Source of the DNA: an uncultured Clostridium sp. | Lineage (GTDB): Bacteria > Bacillota > Clostridia > Clostridiales > Clostridiaceae | Assembly (NCBI RefSeq): GCF_937920395.1 | Contig: NZ_CALEVF010000048.1 | Span: 1-35,402, forward strand | DNA: 35,402 nucleotides | Reading direction: 5' to 3' | Made by a program: the position numbers and the translations under genes | The notes under the pieces: model-generated | The model's database searches: none | Told to the model about the DNA's origin: nothing | What the model saw: only the letters and a program-made list of their open reading frames with translations | Part shown: positions 25,439 through 33,471 of the stretch, piece after piece | How the letters are laid out: every line of letters begins with the position of its first letter | Position numbering within the stretch: the first letter of the stretch is position 1

Positions 25439-26347
25439 ATGTACTGGAGGTATAATACTATTTTACTTGGCAAAGGGTATATTTATTCGATTTTTTCTGC
25501 TATATTATTCGGGAGTGCAGGGTTATTTGTAAAACTAGCTTCTAGTCTTGGAATTGATTCTATAAGTTTATTAACACTTCAATATATTATAGCTGTTCCA
25601 TTAATGTTTGTAATCATATATATTTTTAATAGGGAGTCCTTTAAGGTAACAAAGGAGCAACTATTAAGACTGGCTGTACTTGGAATTGTTGGAAATACAT
25701 TCATGACAGTATTTTATTATACAGCCTACAACTATTTACCTATTCAAATGGTGGCTATATTATTATATACATATCCTATAATGGTATTTATATATTCTGC
25801 ATTATTCAAGAAGAACTCGATAAGTTACATAAAAATCTTCGCTGTGTTTTTGGCATTTTTTGGTTGTATTTTAACCCTGGATATTTTATCAAGCCAGCCT
25901 AAGTATTCAATTAAAGGAGTAATATTTGCTTTAATATGTGCAATGTTTTATGCCTTTATGAATGTTTATAGTGAAGAAAAATTACAGGGGATTAGGCCTT
26001 TAACAATTAATGCCTACTCAACACTTTTTTCGTTAATAAGTCTTATAATATATAAATTTCCTCTATTTGTTTTTAGAGGTGATATAACTAAAAATCTTTT
26101 AATATATACAACGATTCTTGCCATATTTTGTGAAATTATTCCTTTAACATTACTATATGCAGCTATAAAATATATAGGGTCACTCAAGGTATCTATAATA
26201 GGAAATCTAGAAATCCCAACTGCTATGTTATTATCATTTTTTATATTACATGAACATATTGCACTTATGCAGATAGTTGGTACTGTATTAGTAATATGTG
26301 CAATATGTTTGATAAGAACAAAGAGGACGCTCAAGGAGGAATTATAA
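25439..26347 (+). CDS. EamA/DMT superfamily transporter
   Basis: 302 aa, ten predicted transmembrane helices in two EamA repeats (SAILFGSAGLFVKLA at the start of the first, VIFALICAMFYAFMNVYSEE at the start of the second). Drug/metabolite transporter family; substrate unknown (often amino acids or metabolites). Start is odd. ATG 25439 is the only standard in-frame start near the N-terminus but has no ribosome binding site and lies about 5 nt after the predicted transcript start. A good GGAGG (25446-25450) sits inside the frame, 9 nt before an in-frame ATT (25460), which would give a protein starting just before LLGKGYIYSIFSAILFG. Either a leaderless mRNA or an AUU start is possible. Confidence 0.85.
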   Translation: MYWRYNTILLGKGYIYSIFSAILFGSAGLFVKLASSLGIDSISLLTLQYIIAVPLMFVIIYIFNRESFKVTKEQLLRLAVLGIVGNTFMTVFYYTAYNYLPIQMVAILLYTYPIMVFIYSALFKKNSISYIKIFAVFLAFFGCILTLDILSSQPKYSIKGVIFALICAMFYAFMNVYSEEKLQGIRPLTINAYSTLFSLISLIIYKFPLFVFRGDITKNLLIYTTILAIFCEIIPLTLLYAAIKYIGSLKVSIIGNLEIPTAMLLSFFILHEHIALMQIVGTVLVICAICLIRTKRTLKEEL

Positions 26348-26417
26348 AAAGTTGATAAAATTTAATTCGTTAAGTAGTAATAAAAAAATAAATGGATCTA
26401 TATTAATACGATTTTAA

Positions 26418-26446
26418 TTGTATTTAAGTTACTAATAGATTATAAT
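26418..26446 (+). promoter_or_regulatory. Promoter of uppP
   Basis: TTGTAT (26418-26423), 17-nt spacer, TATAAT (26441-26446), giving a ~35-nt leader. Confidence 0.75.
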
Positions 26447-26486
26447 AAAAAATTACAAATTATTTTTAGAAGGGAGCAGACATTAG

Positions 26487-27311
26487 ATGGATTTAAATAT
26501 TATATTGGTTTTAAAAGCTATAATAATAGCAATAGTCGAAGGAATAACAGAATTTATTCCTATTTCCTCCACTGGGCATATGATAATTGTGGGAAGTGTT
26601 ATAAATTTTAAGGGTGCGTTTGCAAATAGTTTTGAGGTAGTAATTCAATTAGGAGCAATTCTTGCTATTATAGTTTTATATTGGGGTAAAATATGGAGCT
26701 CAGTTGTGGAACTTTTTAAGCTTAAACCATCAGGTATTAAATTTTGGACTAATATTATAATCGCATTTATACCAGCTGCATTTTTGGGATTTCTTTTAAA
26801 TGATAAAATAGATGAATATCTTTTTAATCCAGGCACTGTGGCTGTAGGACTAATTGTTGGAGGAATTCTATTAATTATTATAGAAAATAAATTCAGACAT
26901 AAACATACAACGAAAAGTGTAGATAAAATAAGCATTAAACAATCATTTAAAATAGGTTGTTTTCAATGTTTGGCACTTTGGCCAGGAATGTCGAGATCAG
27001 CATCTACTATAATGGGAGGGTGGATTTGTGGAGTTTCTACAATCGCTGCAACTGAGTTTTCATTTTTCCTTGCAATACCAACGATGGTAGGAGCAACAGC
27101 ACTTACTTTATTTAAAACTGGTATGAATTTTAGTAGTGGAGAAATTATTACTTTGGTAATTGGATTTGTAGTTGCATTTTTAGTGGCAATGCTTGTAGTT
27201 GAAAGATTTGTTGCTTATTTAAAGACAAAACCTATGAGGGTATTTGCTATTTATAGAATTGTTGTAGGCGTAGTATTGTTACTATTAATTAAATTTACGA
27301 TTTTAATTTAA
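26487..27311 (+). CDS. uppP: Undecaprenyl-diphosphatase (BacA/UppP)
   Basis: Integral membrane phosphatase that recycles undecaprenyl diphosphate to the monophosphate for peptidoglycan and wall polymer export; confers bacitracin tolerance. 274 aa, about eight helices. Both signature regions are intact: EGITEFIPISSTGHM near residues 19-33 and PGMSRSASTIMGGW near residue 170, each carrying catalytic Glu, Ser, His or Arg residues of the family. Monocistronic, with a clear promoter at 26418-26446 and AGAAGGGAG ribosome binding site 10 nt upstream. The palindrome at 27313-27368 immediately follows and may act as its terminator. Confidence 0.95.
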   Translation: MDLNIILVLKAIIIAIVEGITEFIPISSTGHMIIVGSVINFKGAFANSFEVVIQLGAILAIIVLYWGKIWSSVVELFKLKPSGIKFWTNIIIAFIPAAFLGFLLNDKIDEYLFNPGTVAVGLIVGGILLIIIENKFRHKHTTKSVDKISIKQSFKIGCFQCLALWPGMSRSASTIMGGWICGVSTIAATEFSFFLAIPTMVGATALTLFKTGMNFSSGEIITLVIGFVVAFLVAMLVVERFVAYLKTKPMRVFAIYRIVVGVVLLLLIKFTILI

Positions 27312-27312
27312 G

Positions 27313-27368
27313 ATGAATCTCTTCTGCGTGACAAACAAATATTGGGTTGCCACGCAGAAGAGATTCAT
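27313..27368. repeat. Perfect 18-bp palindrome after uppP
   Basis: ATGAATCTCTTCTGCGTG (27313-27330) and its exact reverse complement (27351-27368) around a 20-nt loop. The first 20 bases differ from the ends of palindromes A/B at only a few positions (ATGAATTTCTCCTGCGTGAC in copy A). No T-run. It may be a miniature relative of those elements and the uppP end signal. Confidence 0.75.
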
Positions 27369-27402
27369 AATAATATTCAAAGTTATTGTATGATTTGTGT
27401 TG

Positions 27403-28874
27403 TCATATCATAAAAATCAAGTGGAAAAGAGGCTGAAATTCTTTTAGACATTCGCATAATTGCATTTTACCAGCATTACTTTTAACTTTAGGGTTAGAGA
27501 TGACAGACTTAATGGATAAATCAAAGGTTATGCAGATTACATCCATGTGGAACACTCTAGTGATTTTAACATATCCATTTTCACATATCTCATCTAATTT
27601 TATATACTCATCATTAACCTTTATTTTAGTATCCTTTGACCAATTTGGAATTCTTAATGCTAATGTAAATTCAGTAGGTTTGTCTACAATTACTTTTATT
27701 GTAAATTTATCATTAAAGGATAGTTACCTATTTGTTCTAAGTTAATTTTAGCTGAATTCACTTCTAAATCACTTTTACTTGCTATGTATAAATGATTATA
27801 AATGGTGTTATCACATACTGTATAAATATATCCACCTAAAGAAGTTAGTAGTCTAGCTAGATTGGGAGGACAACAAGCACATCCAAACCATTTTTGACGA
27901 ATAGGCTTTACAGCTTCAAAATCAAGGTTCTTTTCACAAGCTTCGGGTAAAACCTCTAAAGGATTTACATAAAAGAAACTTTTTCCGTCAAGAGACATAC
28001 CTGCAAGAACTGTATTGTACAAAGCTAAATTAATAATATCTGCATATTCATTACTTGGTTCTATTTGTAACATTTTATTAGCAAAAAATATTAACCCAAT
28101 AGAAACGCAGGTTTCGGCGTAGGCTGTATCATTAGGTAAATCATAATCGAAAGTGAAAGCTTCTCCAAAGCGGGTTGAACCAATACCTCCGGTTATATAC
28201 ATACGGCATTTCGTAATGTTTTTCCATAATCGTTTACACGCGGCTAGAAGTTCCTCATCTTTTTTTACTAAAGCTACCTCCGCCATAGCTGTTGCTAGAT
28301 AAACTGCTCTTACAGAATGACCCTCAACATCATCTTGATACTTCGGTTGTTTATGGGCTTGATAATACTTTCTATCATTTAATGTTGGTGCAGGACATTT
28401 TTATTTTGACCAATGAGAGACACCTCCATTATTCTCCCATTCAGTATTAAAGTAATATTGATCTTTGCCACGTTCTTCTAGAAAATAATCAGCTAACTTT
28501 AAATAGTTTTCATTAGCCGTTACGTGATATAACTTCATTAAAGCGAGTTTAACTTCTTCATGTCCATCGTATCCTTTTATTTTGCCTTCCTCTTCACCAA
28601 AAATGGAATAAATATAATCAGCATATTTGTTGATAATATCTAAGAAACGCCTTTTACCAAGATCACTATCTTGGAAGACCATTCCTACATAATTACCTTC
28701 TTTTTCACCAGCTGAAATTTTAAAGTTATTTATGCATCCACTTGGTGAAGCATCTTCAATTCTATCGTTAAGGGCTTCTCATTGGTACGGAATTACTACA
28801 TTTTTAGTAAGATTTCTATAATAACTCCAAATGCTATCTGTTATCTTAATATTTTTTAAAGGTACTTTTTCCAT
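27403..28874 (-). pseudogene. Degraded GH127 beta-L-arabinofuranosidase
   Basis: Minus-strand remnant of a glycoside hydrolase family 127 (formerly DUF1680) enzyme, which releases beta-L-arabinofuranose from arabino-oligosaccharides. It reads in one frame from ATG 28874, with a TGA at 28781-28779 (VIPYQ-stop-EALNDR, where TGG Trp is expected), a TAA at 28403-28401 (SHWSK-stop), and a one-base deletion near 27712-27720 (frame resumes as NDKFTIKVIVDKPTEF). Catalytic/zinc-site residues are still visible: AETC (Glu and Cys ligands) and GCACCPPNLAR (two adjacent Cys). The C-terminal part stops being recognisable after SNAGKMQL, ~27460, so roughly the last quarter is lost. Two separate open pieces (28682-28401, 28286-27696) are fragments of this one gene, not independent genes. 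Confidence 0.85.
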
Positions 28875-28958
28875 ATATACCATCTCACAAAATTATTTAT
28901 ATATATGAAAGTATAGATTATTTTATTTAATTAATGAATTAATAAAAAGGAAAATAGC

Positions 28959-29509
28959 ATGTACAATTGTGCATATGATATATAATTATTTATCTCTTGA
29001 AAAAGTAAGAATGTTAAAAGAATGTAGTAGGATAACATATTCAAAATCAATGCCTCATCCAAGTAGAACTATGTTTTATCATGATTTAGCTTATGTTTCA
29101 AAAGGACATTTTCATCTTTGCCAAGGAGATGATAAAATTATTGCACAAGAAGCAGATGTGTTTTTCTTAACTGGTAATAACTATCATTTTTCTGATGCAA
29201 ATAGCCCAAAAGGATCAGAATGTATATTCCTTCATTTTGATATAGATGAGAAGGATTATATTACTTATGAATTACCTTCTAATCCAAATGAGGAAAATAT
29301 TATTGCTAAAAAAATGTGTATTTCATTATTATTACAATTACTAGTAGAGCTAGAATCTTCAGTATTTAATCCAAACAGTTTTTTAGGAGATGAAATTGTT
29401 AATAGGATATTATCTTCTTATTACTTTAAAAGAAATTGCTATTATGTATGGTTTATTCGATGAGTTTCATTTTAGTAAGAGTTTTAAAAATAAATTTAAT
29501 TTCCCGTAA
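28959..29509 (+). pseudogene. Degraded AraC family regulator
   Basis: Plus-strand remnant of an AraC-type activator divergent from the GH127 gene. The open part (28975-29463) encodes a cupin-like sensor domain (MFYHDLAYVSKGHFHLCQ, GSECIFLHFDID). In the next frame, from about 29430, the last AraC helix appears: LKEIAIMYGLFDEFHFSKSF then KNKFNFP-stop. The first helix-turn-helix (about 60-80 residues) is missing, a frameshift joins the ends, and the final PSEYR-like tail is gone. A good ribosome binding site (AAAAGG, 28946-28951) precedes ATG 28959, which is out of frame with the sensor domain, hinting at another indel. No DNA-binding activity is expected. The 3' end overlaps the stop region of the convergent MBL gene. 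Confidence 0.75.
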
Positions 29510-30368
29510 GTTTCTTTATTTTTGCCCCATCACTTACAAGTACAATAGTTTTATCTATGTCTGTTCTATAGACGATGCAGTTGATTTTTTTGAGCCTATC
29601 CAATGTTTCTTTATTTGGGTGGCCATAATCATTGTCAATGCCACAACTTATAATAGCAATTTTTGGAGACACTTTATCTAAAAACTCTTTTGAAGAAGAT
29701 GTTTTACTACCATGATGTGCAACTTTAAGTACCTGGGCTGATAGATCATAACCATTAGCCATTATTTCATCTTCAGCTTGGGTTTCTATATCACCCGTAA
29801 ATAAATAAGTTGAATTCTTATAAGTTATCCTTAGGGCAGAGGAGTAGTTATTTACATTATCATAGGTTGTTTTATTTGGCGATAATATAATACAAGTGGT
29901 ACTTGGACCTAAATTTAAAGAGGTATTTGGTGTAGCTATTTTTATTTTTAGGTTTTTAGCCCGAAGAGCATCAATCATATCATTAAATGATTGAGTAGTT
30001 GCTACGGCTTTTGGGGCCCAAAATTCGCCAACTTCAAAGTTTTTGATTACATTTGCCATACCTCCTATGTGATCTTCATGAGGATGTGTTGCAACTATAA
30101 AGTCTAGTTTGGTGATATTATTTTTTTTCAAATATCTAATTAATTTTTGCTTTGAATCACTTGTGCCGCTATCAATTAGTAGGTTCTTATTATTAACTTG
30201 AATAAGAGTGCAATCACCTTGCCCGACATCAATAAAATGAGTTATCATATTATCTTCTAAGTCTAGGTTAGTTTTTATAGTAGACCTGTAACTTATAGTT
30301 ACACATACTATAACAAAAATTATTGAAATACAAACTAAGACATATTTTAACCGGGTTTTCTTTGTCAT
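29496..30368 (-). CDS. ComEC/Rec2-like metallo-beta-lactamase-fold protein
   Basis: 290 aa. An N-terminal signal-anchor helix (~9-26, YVLVCISIIFVIVCVTISY) puts the enzyme domain outside the membrane. MBL motifs: HPHEDH (95-100), TGDIE with Asp193, and KVAHHGSKTSS (His218, His219). The FIDVGQGDCTLIQ and LLIDSGTSD phrases are those of the ComEC C-terminal domain and its stand-alone relatives. It lacks the ComEC channel domain, so it is not itself the DNA-uptake channel; a phosphodiesterase or nuclease role on the surface is inference. Its 3' end overlaps the end of the AraC remnant by 14 nt. Start ATG 30368 with GGAGC upstream. Confidence 0.88.
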   Translation of the reverse strand: MTKKTRLKYVLVCISIIFVIVCVTISYRSTIKTNLDLEDNMITHFIDVGQGDCTLIQVNNKNLLIDSGTSDSKQKLIRYLKKNNITKLDFIVATHPHEDHIGGMANVIKNFEVGEFWAPKAVATTQSFNDMIDALRAKNLKIKIATPNTSLNLGPSTTCIILSPNKTTYDNVNNYSSALRITYKNSTYLFTGDIETQAEDEIMANGYDLSAQVLKVAHHGSKTSSSKEFLDKVSPKIAIISCGIDNDYGHPNKETLDRLKKINCIVYRTDIDKTIVLVSDGAKIKKLTGN

Positions 30369-30451
30369 AAAGTTAAGCTCCTATATATTATTTATTTACA
30401 TAAATGATGTTGCCCAAATGCATAAATAAATATCAATATTATCGGGTAAAT

Positions 30452-30480
30452 TTGAAATAAAGCTTATTAACTAGTATAAT
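30452..30480 (+). promoter_or_regulatory. Promoter of plsC-like gene
   Basis: TTGAAA (30452-30457), 17-nt spacer, TATAAT (30475-30480). Leader ~33 nt. Confidence 0.8.
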
Positions 30481-30520
30481 TAAATATGTAATTAAATTAA
30501 ATCATGGAAGGAACAGATAT

Positions 30521-31255
30521 ATGAGAACTATATATTTTTATATACTTATTATTACTAATTTGATTTGGATAAACTTTAAGAAACAAAAACTTAACAGAAT
30601 AAAAAGGAAAATATCTATAAAAGAAGCAGAGGTATACCTATTTAAAGTGGCTACAAATTGGGCTAAGTTTGTATTAAGGTCTGCAGATTTAAATTTAAAA
30701 GTTATAGGAAAAGAAAATATACCAAAGGAGGCTTGTCTTTTTGTTGGAAATCACCAAAGTAATTTCGATATACCGGCAATATTAGCTAATATGAATAATA
30801 TAACGGGAGCTGTTGCTAAAAAAAGCATGATAAAGATACCAATAATGAGTTATTGGATGAAACAAATTCATTGTGTATTTATGGATAGAGAAAATCCAAG
30901 AGAGGCGCTTAAGGCAATTGCACAAGGCGTTGAATATTTGAAAAATGGATATTCTATGCTTATCTTTCCAGAAGGAACTAGAAGTAGAAGTAATACTATG
31001 GGAGAATTTAAAAAGGGTAGTATGAGGCTTGCGATAAAAGCAGGAGTTCCTATTGTTCCTATAACATTGTATGATACATATACTGCATGGGAAGGTAATA
31101 ATGAAAAAATTAAGGGCGCAAGTGCTAAGATTATCTTTGGTAAACCCATATATCTTGATGGAATGTCTAAGGAAGAAAAAGCTAATATATCAGATGTAGT
31201 ACAAAATATAATTCAAAATAATTTGAACAAGGAAAATACGGAAAGAATCGGTTGA
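30521..31255 (+). CDS. plsC: 1-acyl-sn-glycerol-3-phosphate acyltransferase
   Basis: Makes phosphatidic acid by acylating lysophosphatidate; membrane-associated. 244 aa, standard for PlsC. Catalytic His78-x4-Asp83 in GNHQSNFDIPA; block III FPEGTRSRS (149-157); block IV-like VPIVPITLY near 185. One N-terminal hydrophobic helix (~4-19). Clear own promoter (30452-30480) and GGAAGG ribosome binding site. The DegV protein at 1082 could belong to the same phospholipid pathway by supplying acyl groups, but that is a family-level inference. Confidence 0.92.
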   Translation: MRTIYFYILIITNLIWINFKKQKLNRIKRKISIKEAEVYLFKVATNWAKFVLRSADLNLKVIGKENIPKEACLFVGNHQSNFDIPAILANMNNITGAVAKKSMIKIPIMSYWMKQIHCVFMDRENPREALKAIAQGVEYLKNGYSMLIFPEGTRSRSNTMGEFKKGSMRLAIKAGVPIVPITLYDTYTAWEGNNEKIKGASAKIIFGKPIYLDGMSKEEKANISDVVQNIIQNNLNKENTERIG

Positions 31256-31287
31256 ATTATCTACTTGGTTGCAGCGTATTAAGGACT

Positions 31288-31303
31288 TTCATTCTGAAAT
31301 GTC
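31288..31303 (+). repeat. Short dispersed palindromic motif, copy 2
   Basis: TTCATTCTGAAATGTC is the exact reverse complement of 9302-9317. It lies between the plsC stop and the convergent coiled-coil gene. No classical terminator is seen in this 82-bp gap. Confidence 0.45.
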
Positions 31304-31337
31304 GTTAATATACTGCTCCTTTTAATTTATATTATAA

Positions 31338-31646
31338 TTAATCATGTCGTTTTGTTATTAGATCTTCAATTATAGATATTTTGTCTTGAAGTAATGTATT
31401 TTCGGTTTTTAAATTTAATATGTTATGTTGAACATCTTTATTTTTATGATTTAAAATGTTTATTGCTTGTTGTAATCTCTTGTTTGTATCCACTTTTTCT
31501 TTTAGAATAGGACTATAAATTTTATTTAAAGTAAAATTCTTATTGATTAAGAAGTATATTTTATTATAAAATGTTGTAAGATATAATTTGCTACTTTTAC
31601 CTATATGTTCTAAAGCGTAAATAATCAAGTCTATAAATTTATTCAT
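31338..31646 (-). CDS. Small coiled-coil protein, function unknown
   Basis: 102 aa, starting MNKFIDLIIYALEHIGKSSK. The first ~45 residues are mildly amphipathic and could lie on the membrane. Residues ~50-98 look like a heptad coiled coil (RLQQAINILNHKNKDVQHNI, LKTENTLLQDKISIIEDLI). ATG 31646 has GAGGTGATT upstream, a good ribosome binding site. It diverges from the 31706 gene with only 59 nt between start codons, so regulatory sequences overlap. No homologous family recognised. Confidence 0.65.
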   Translation of the reverse strand: MNKFIDLIIYALEHIGKSSKLYLTTFYNKIYFLINKNFTLNKIYSPILKEKVDTNKRLQQAINILNHKNKDVQHNILNLKTENTLLQDKISIIEDLITKRHD

Positions 31647-31705
31647 ATATAATCACCTCAACTCTATTCTACCTAAAGAATACTATGAAAGGCAAGGTAA
31701 TAATA

Positions 31706-32146
31706 ATGGATAAAGATAATAAGAATTATTATTTAGAAAACATGAATCGTAAAATAAAGAAGTTAGACCTTATAAAAGATCAACATGAACTAGAACTAAT
31801 AAAGCAAAGTAAGTTACTAGAACAGAATAACCTTACTAACAATGGATTAAAATTTACAAATAATATGCTCCGTGATCAGTATAATAGTTTACTTATCTTA
31901 CTTCAGCAACAGGGAATAATTTTCGAAATGAATTTTATAAAATATACTCCCCACCAATGGGAAAATTTAGTTATAGTAAAAAGGTCTAATGGGTATGAAA
32001 TTCAATCTAAAGCAGGCACTATGATAATGATGTTAGATAAAAAATATTCTAAAATTATACAAGATGTAAATAAAAAACGAGCACAAAGTTTAATTGTGAT
32101 AAGAGTGACAGAAAGAATGGCTTTGGTACAATTAAGATTTAACTAA
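31706..32146 (+). CDS. Coiled-coil protein, function unknown
   Basis: 146 aa from ATG 31706 (AAGG 8 nt upstream); ATG 31685 has no ribosome binding site. Residues ~5-75 form a predicted coiled coil (MNRKIKKLDLIKDQHELELI, KLLEQNNLTNNGLKF). The C-terminal ~65 residues are a small beta-rich domain (HQWENLVIVKRSNGYEIQSK, ALVQLRFN). It diverges from another coiled-coil gene and ends at the 32149 terminator. The heptad-rich pair may interact (inference). Not recognised as a named family. Confidence 0.65.
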   Translation: MDKDNKNYYLENMNRKIKKLDLIKDQHELELIKQSKLLEQNNLTNNGLKFTNNMLRDQYNSLLILLQQQGIIFEMNFIKYTPHQWENLVIVKRSNGYEIQSKAGTMIMMLDKKYSKIIQDVNKKRAQSLIVIRVTERMALVQLRFN

Positions 32147-32148
32147 AA

Positions 32149-32190
32149 ATATAAAAGAAGCCGAATTTTTATCCGGTTTCTTTTATATCT
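32149..32190. terminator. Bidirectional terminator hairpin
   Basis: 15-bp stem with one G-T pair (32149-32163 with 32174-32188), 10-nt loop, T-rich right arm. It sits between the convergent coiled-coil and DUF378 genes. Confidence 0.8.
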
Positions 32191-32210
32191 TTAATATATT
32201 TATTTAGATA

Positions 32211-32432
32211 TTATTTAACTTCAGTTCTGTCTCTGTTGCTATCTCTGTCTCTTCCGAGAAAAGATAAAGCATATAAGCCACATAAACCTACTAGAGCAAA
32301 AATAATTCTTGTTAACGCTGATCCAGTACCAAATAAGCTTGACACTAAATCAAATTTAAAGAATCCAATTAATCCCCAATTTATAGCTCCTATAATAACT
32401 AATACTAGTGCTGTACCATCTAATGCTTTCAT
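32211..32432 (-). CDS. DUF378 family small membrane protein
   Basis: 73 aa from ATG 32432 (GAGGAG 9 nt upstream; ATG 32453 lies upstream of this site). Two transmembrane helices with the DUF378 signature (LVLVIIGAINWGLIGFFKFD, then LVGLCGLYALSF), and a charged, Arg-rich tail (GRDRDSNRDRTEVK). DUF378 proteins are small conserved membrane proteins of unknown function. It has its own terminator. Confidence 0.88.
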   Translation of the reverse strand: MKALDGTALVLVIIGAINWGLIGFFKFDLVSSLFGTGSALTRIIFALVGLCGLYALSFLGRDRDSNRDRTEVK

Positions 32433-32518
32433 TGTAAACATCTCCTCTTTCATAAAGTCTTGTGATATTATTGTTTACAATTATTTTAAAATTATTACAG
32501 TATTAAAAAAATATTTTA

Positions 32519-33364
32519 TTAATCTTCATATATAAAATTATCTATTAATCTTGTTTTTCCAATATATATGGCTATGGCAACAAGAATGGGCTTATTTACA
32601 AAATCTATAATATTAAGGGACAAAGTATCTACAATTTCTATATAATCAATCCTTGCCAAAACTTCGGTTTCAATTTGATCCTTTATAATTTTTTTTAGAA
32701 GTTTTGATGATTTTTCACCAGTTGACAATGCTTCTCTACATTTAGTTAAACTTTTGTTTAGAATTAAAGCGGCTACTCTTTCTTTTGATGATAGGTAAAT
32801 ATTACGTGAGCTTTTTGCTAGACCATCTTTTTCACGTATAATTGGGCAACCAATAATTTCTATATCAAAATTTAAGTCTCTTACCATTCTTTTTATTATA
32901 GCTAATTGTTGAGCATCTTTTTCACCAAAATAAGCTTTATCTGCAGGGATTATATTAAAAAGTTTTGAAACTACTGTACATACTCCGGCAAAATGATTTG
33001 GTCTTTTAGCGCCACAAAGACCTATTGCAAGTTCTTTAACACTGACACTTGCTTCTATGTCTTTATAATACATTTCGGTAGCTTTTGGTGCAAATATTAA
33101 ATCTGCACCAGCACCCTCGCAAATAATTTCATCTTTATGTAGATCTCTTGGGTAAGAATCTAGATCTTCACTAGGAGCAAATTGTATTGGATTTACAAAT
33201 ATGCTTACCACAACTTTCTCATTTTCTTTTGCAGCACGGCTTATTAGACTTGCATGACCTGCATGCAAAGATCCCATAGTAGGAACTAAGGCGATGCTAT
33301 AACCTTCTTTTTTCCAAACTTTGACTTGATGACGAGCTTCTTTTATAGTATTTATAGTCTTCAT
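32519..33364 (-). CDS. panC: Pantoate-beta-alanine ligase
   Basis: Joins pantoate and beta-alanine with ATP to make pantothenate. 281 aa. Hallmarks: VPTMGSLHAGHASLI (HIGH-like ATP site, ~27-41), FVNPIQFAPSEDLDSYPR, YFGEKDAQQLAIIKRMVRDL, and the KMSKS-like segment RNIYLSSKER. No Shine-Dalgarno sequence precedes its ATG 33364. A good GGAAGTG lies about 75 nt further up with no proper ORF after it, and a short dispersed motif (33401-33413) lies between, so the natural start or leader may have been disturbed (inference). It is 107 nt downstream of panB on the same strand; panD is not in the window. Confidence 0.95.
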   Translation of the reverse strand: MKTINTIKEARHQVKVWKKEGYSIALVPTMGSLHAGHASLISRAAKENEKVVVSIFVNPIQFAPSEDLDSYPRDLHKDEIICEGAGADLIFAPKATEMYYKDIEASVSVKELAIGLCGAKRPNHFAGVCTVVSKLFNIIPADKAYFGEKDAQQLAIIKRMVRDLNFDIEIIGCPIIREKDGLAKSSRNIYLSSKERVAALILNKSLTKCREALSTGEKSSKLLKKIIKDQIETEVLARIDYIEIVDTLSLNIIDFVNKPILVAIAIYIGKTRLIDNFIYED

Positions 33365-33400
33365 ATTTTTAGAGGCAATAGTAACATATTATTAAATCAT

Positions 33401-33413
33401 TTCATTCTGAAAT
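33401..33413 (+). repeat. Short dispersed palindromic motif, copy 3
   Basis: TTCATTCTGAAAT, matching the first 13 nt of 31288-31303. It lies in the 107-nt panB-panC gap between an unused GGAAGTG and the panC start. Confidence 0.4.
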
Positions 33414-33471
33414 ATATTTAAAAGTTATTAATGCCTGTTACACTTCCTTTCTTAAGTAAAGTTTAAATATA

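Noticed and set aside
27500..27745. 81-codon plus-strand ORF
   Set aside because: It is antisense to the GH127 remnant and has no coding resemblance.
29436..29681. 81-codon plus-strand ORF
   Set aside because: It is antisense to the MBL-fold gene and overlaps the AraC remnant.
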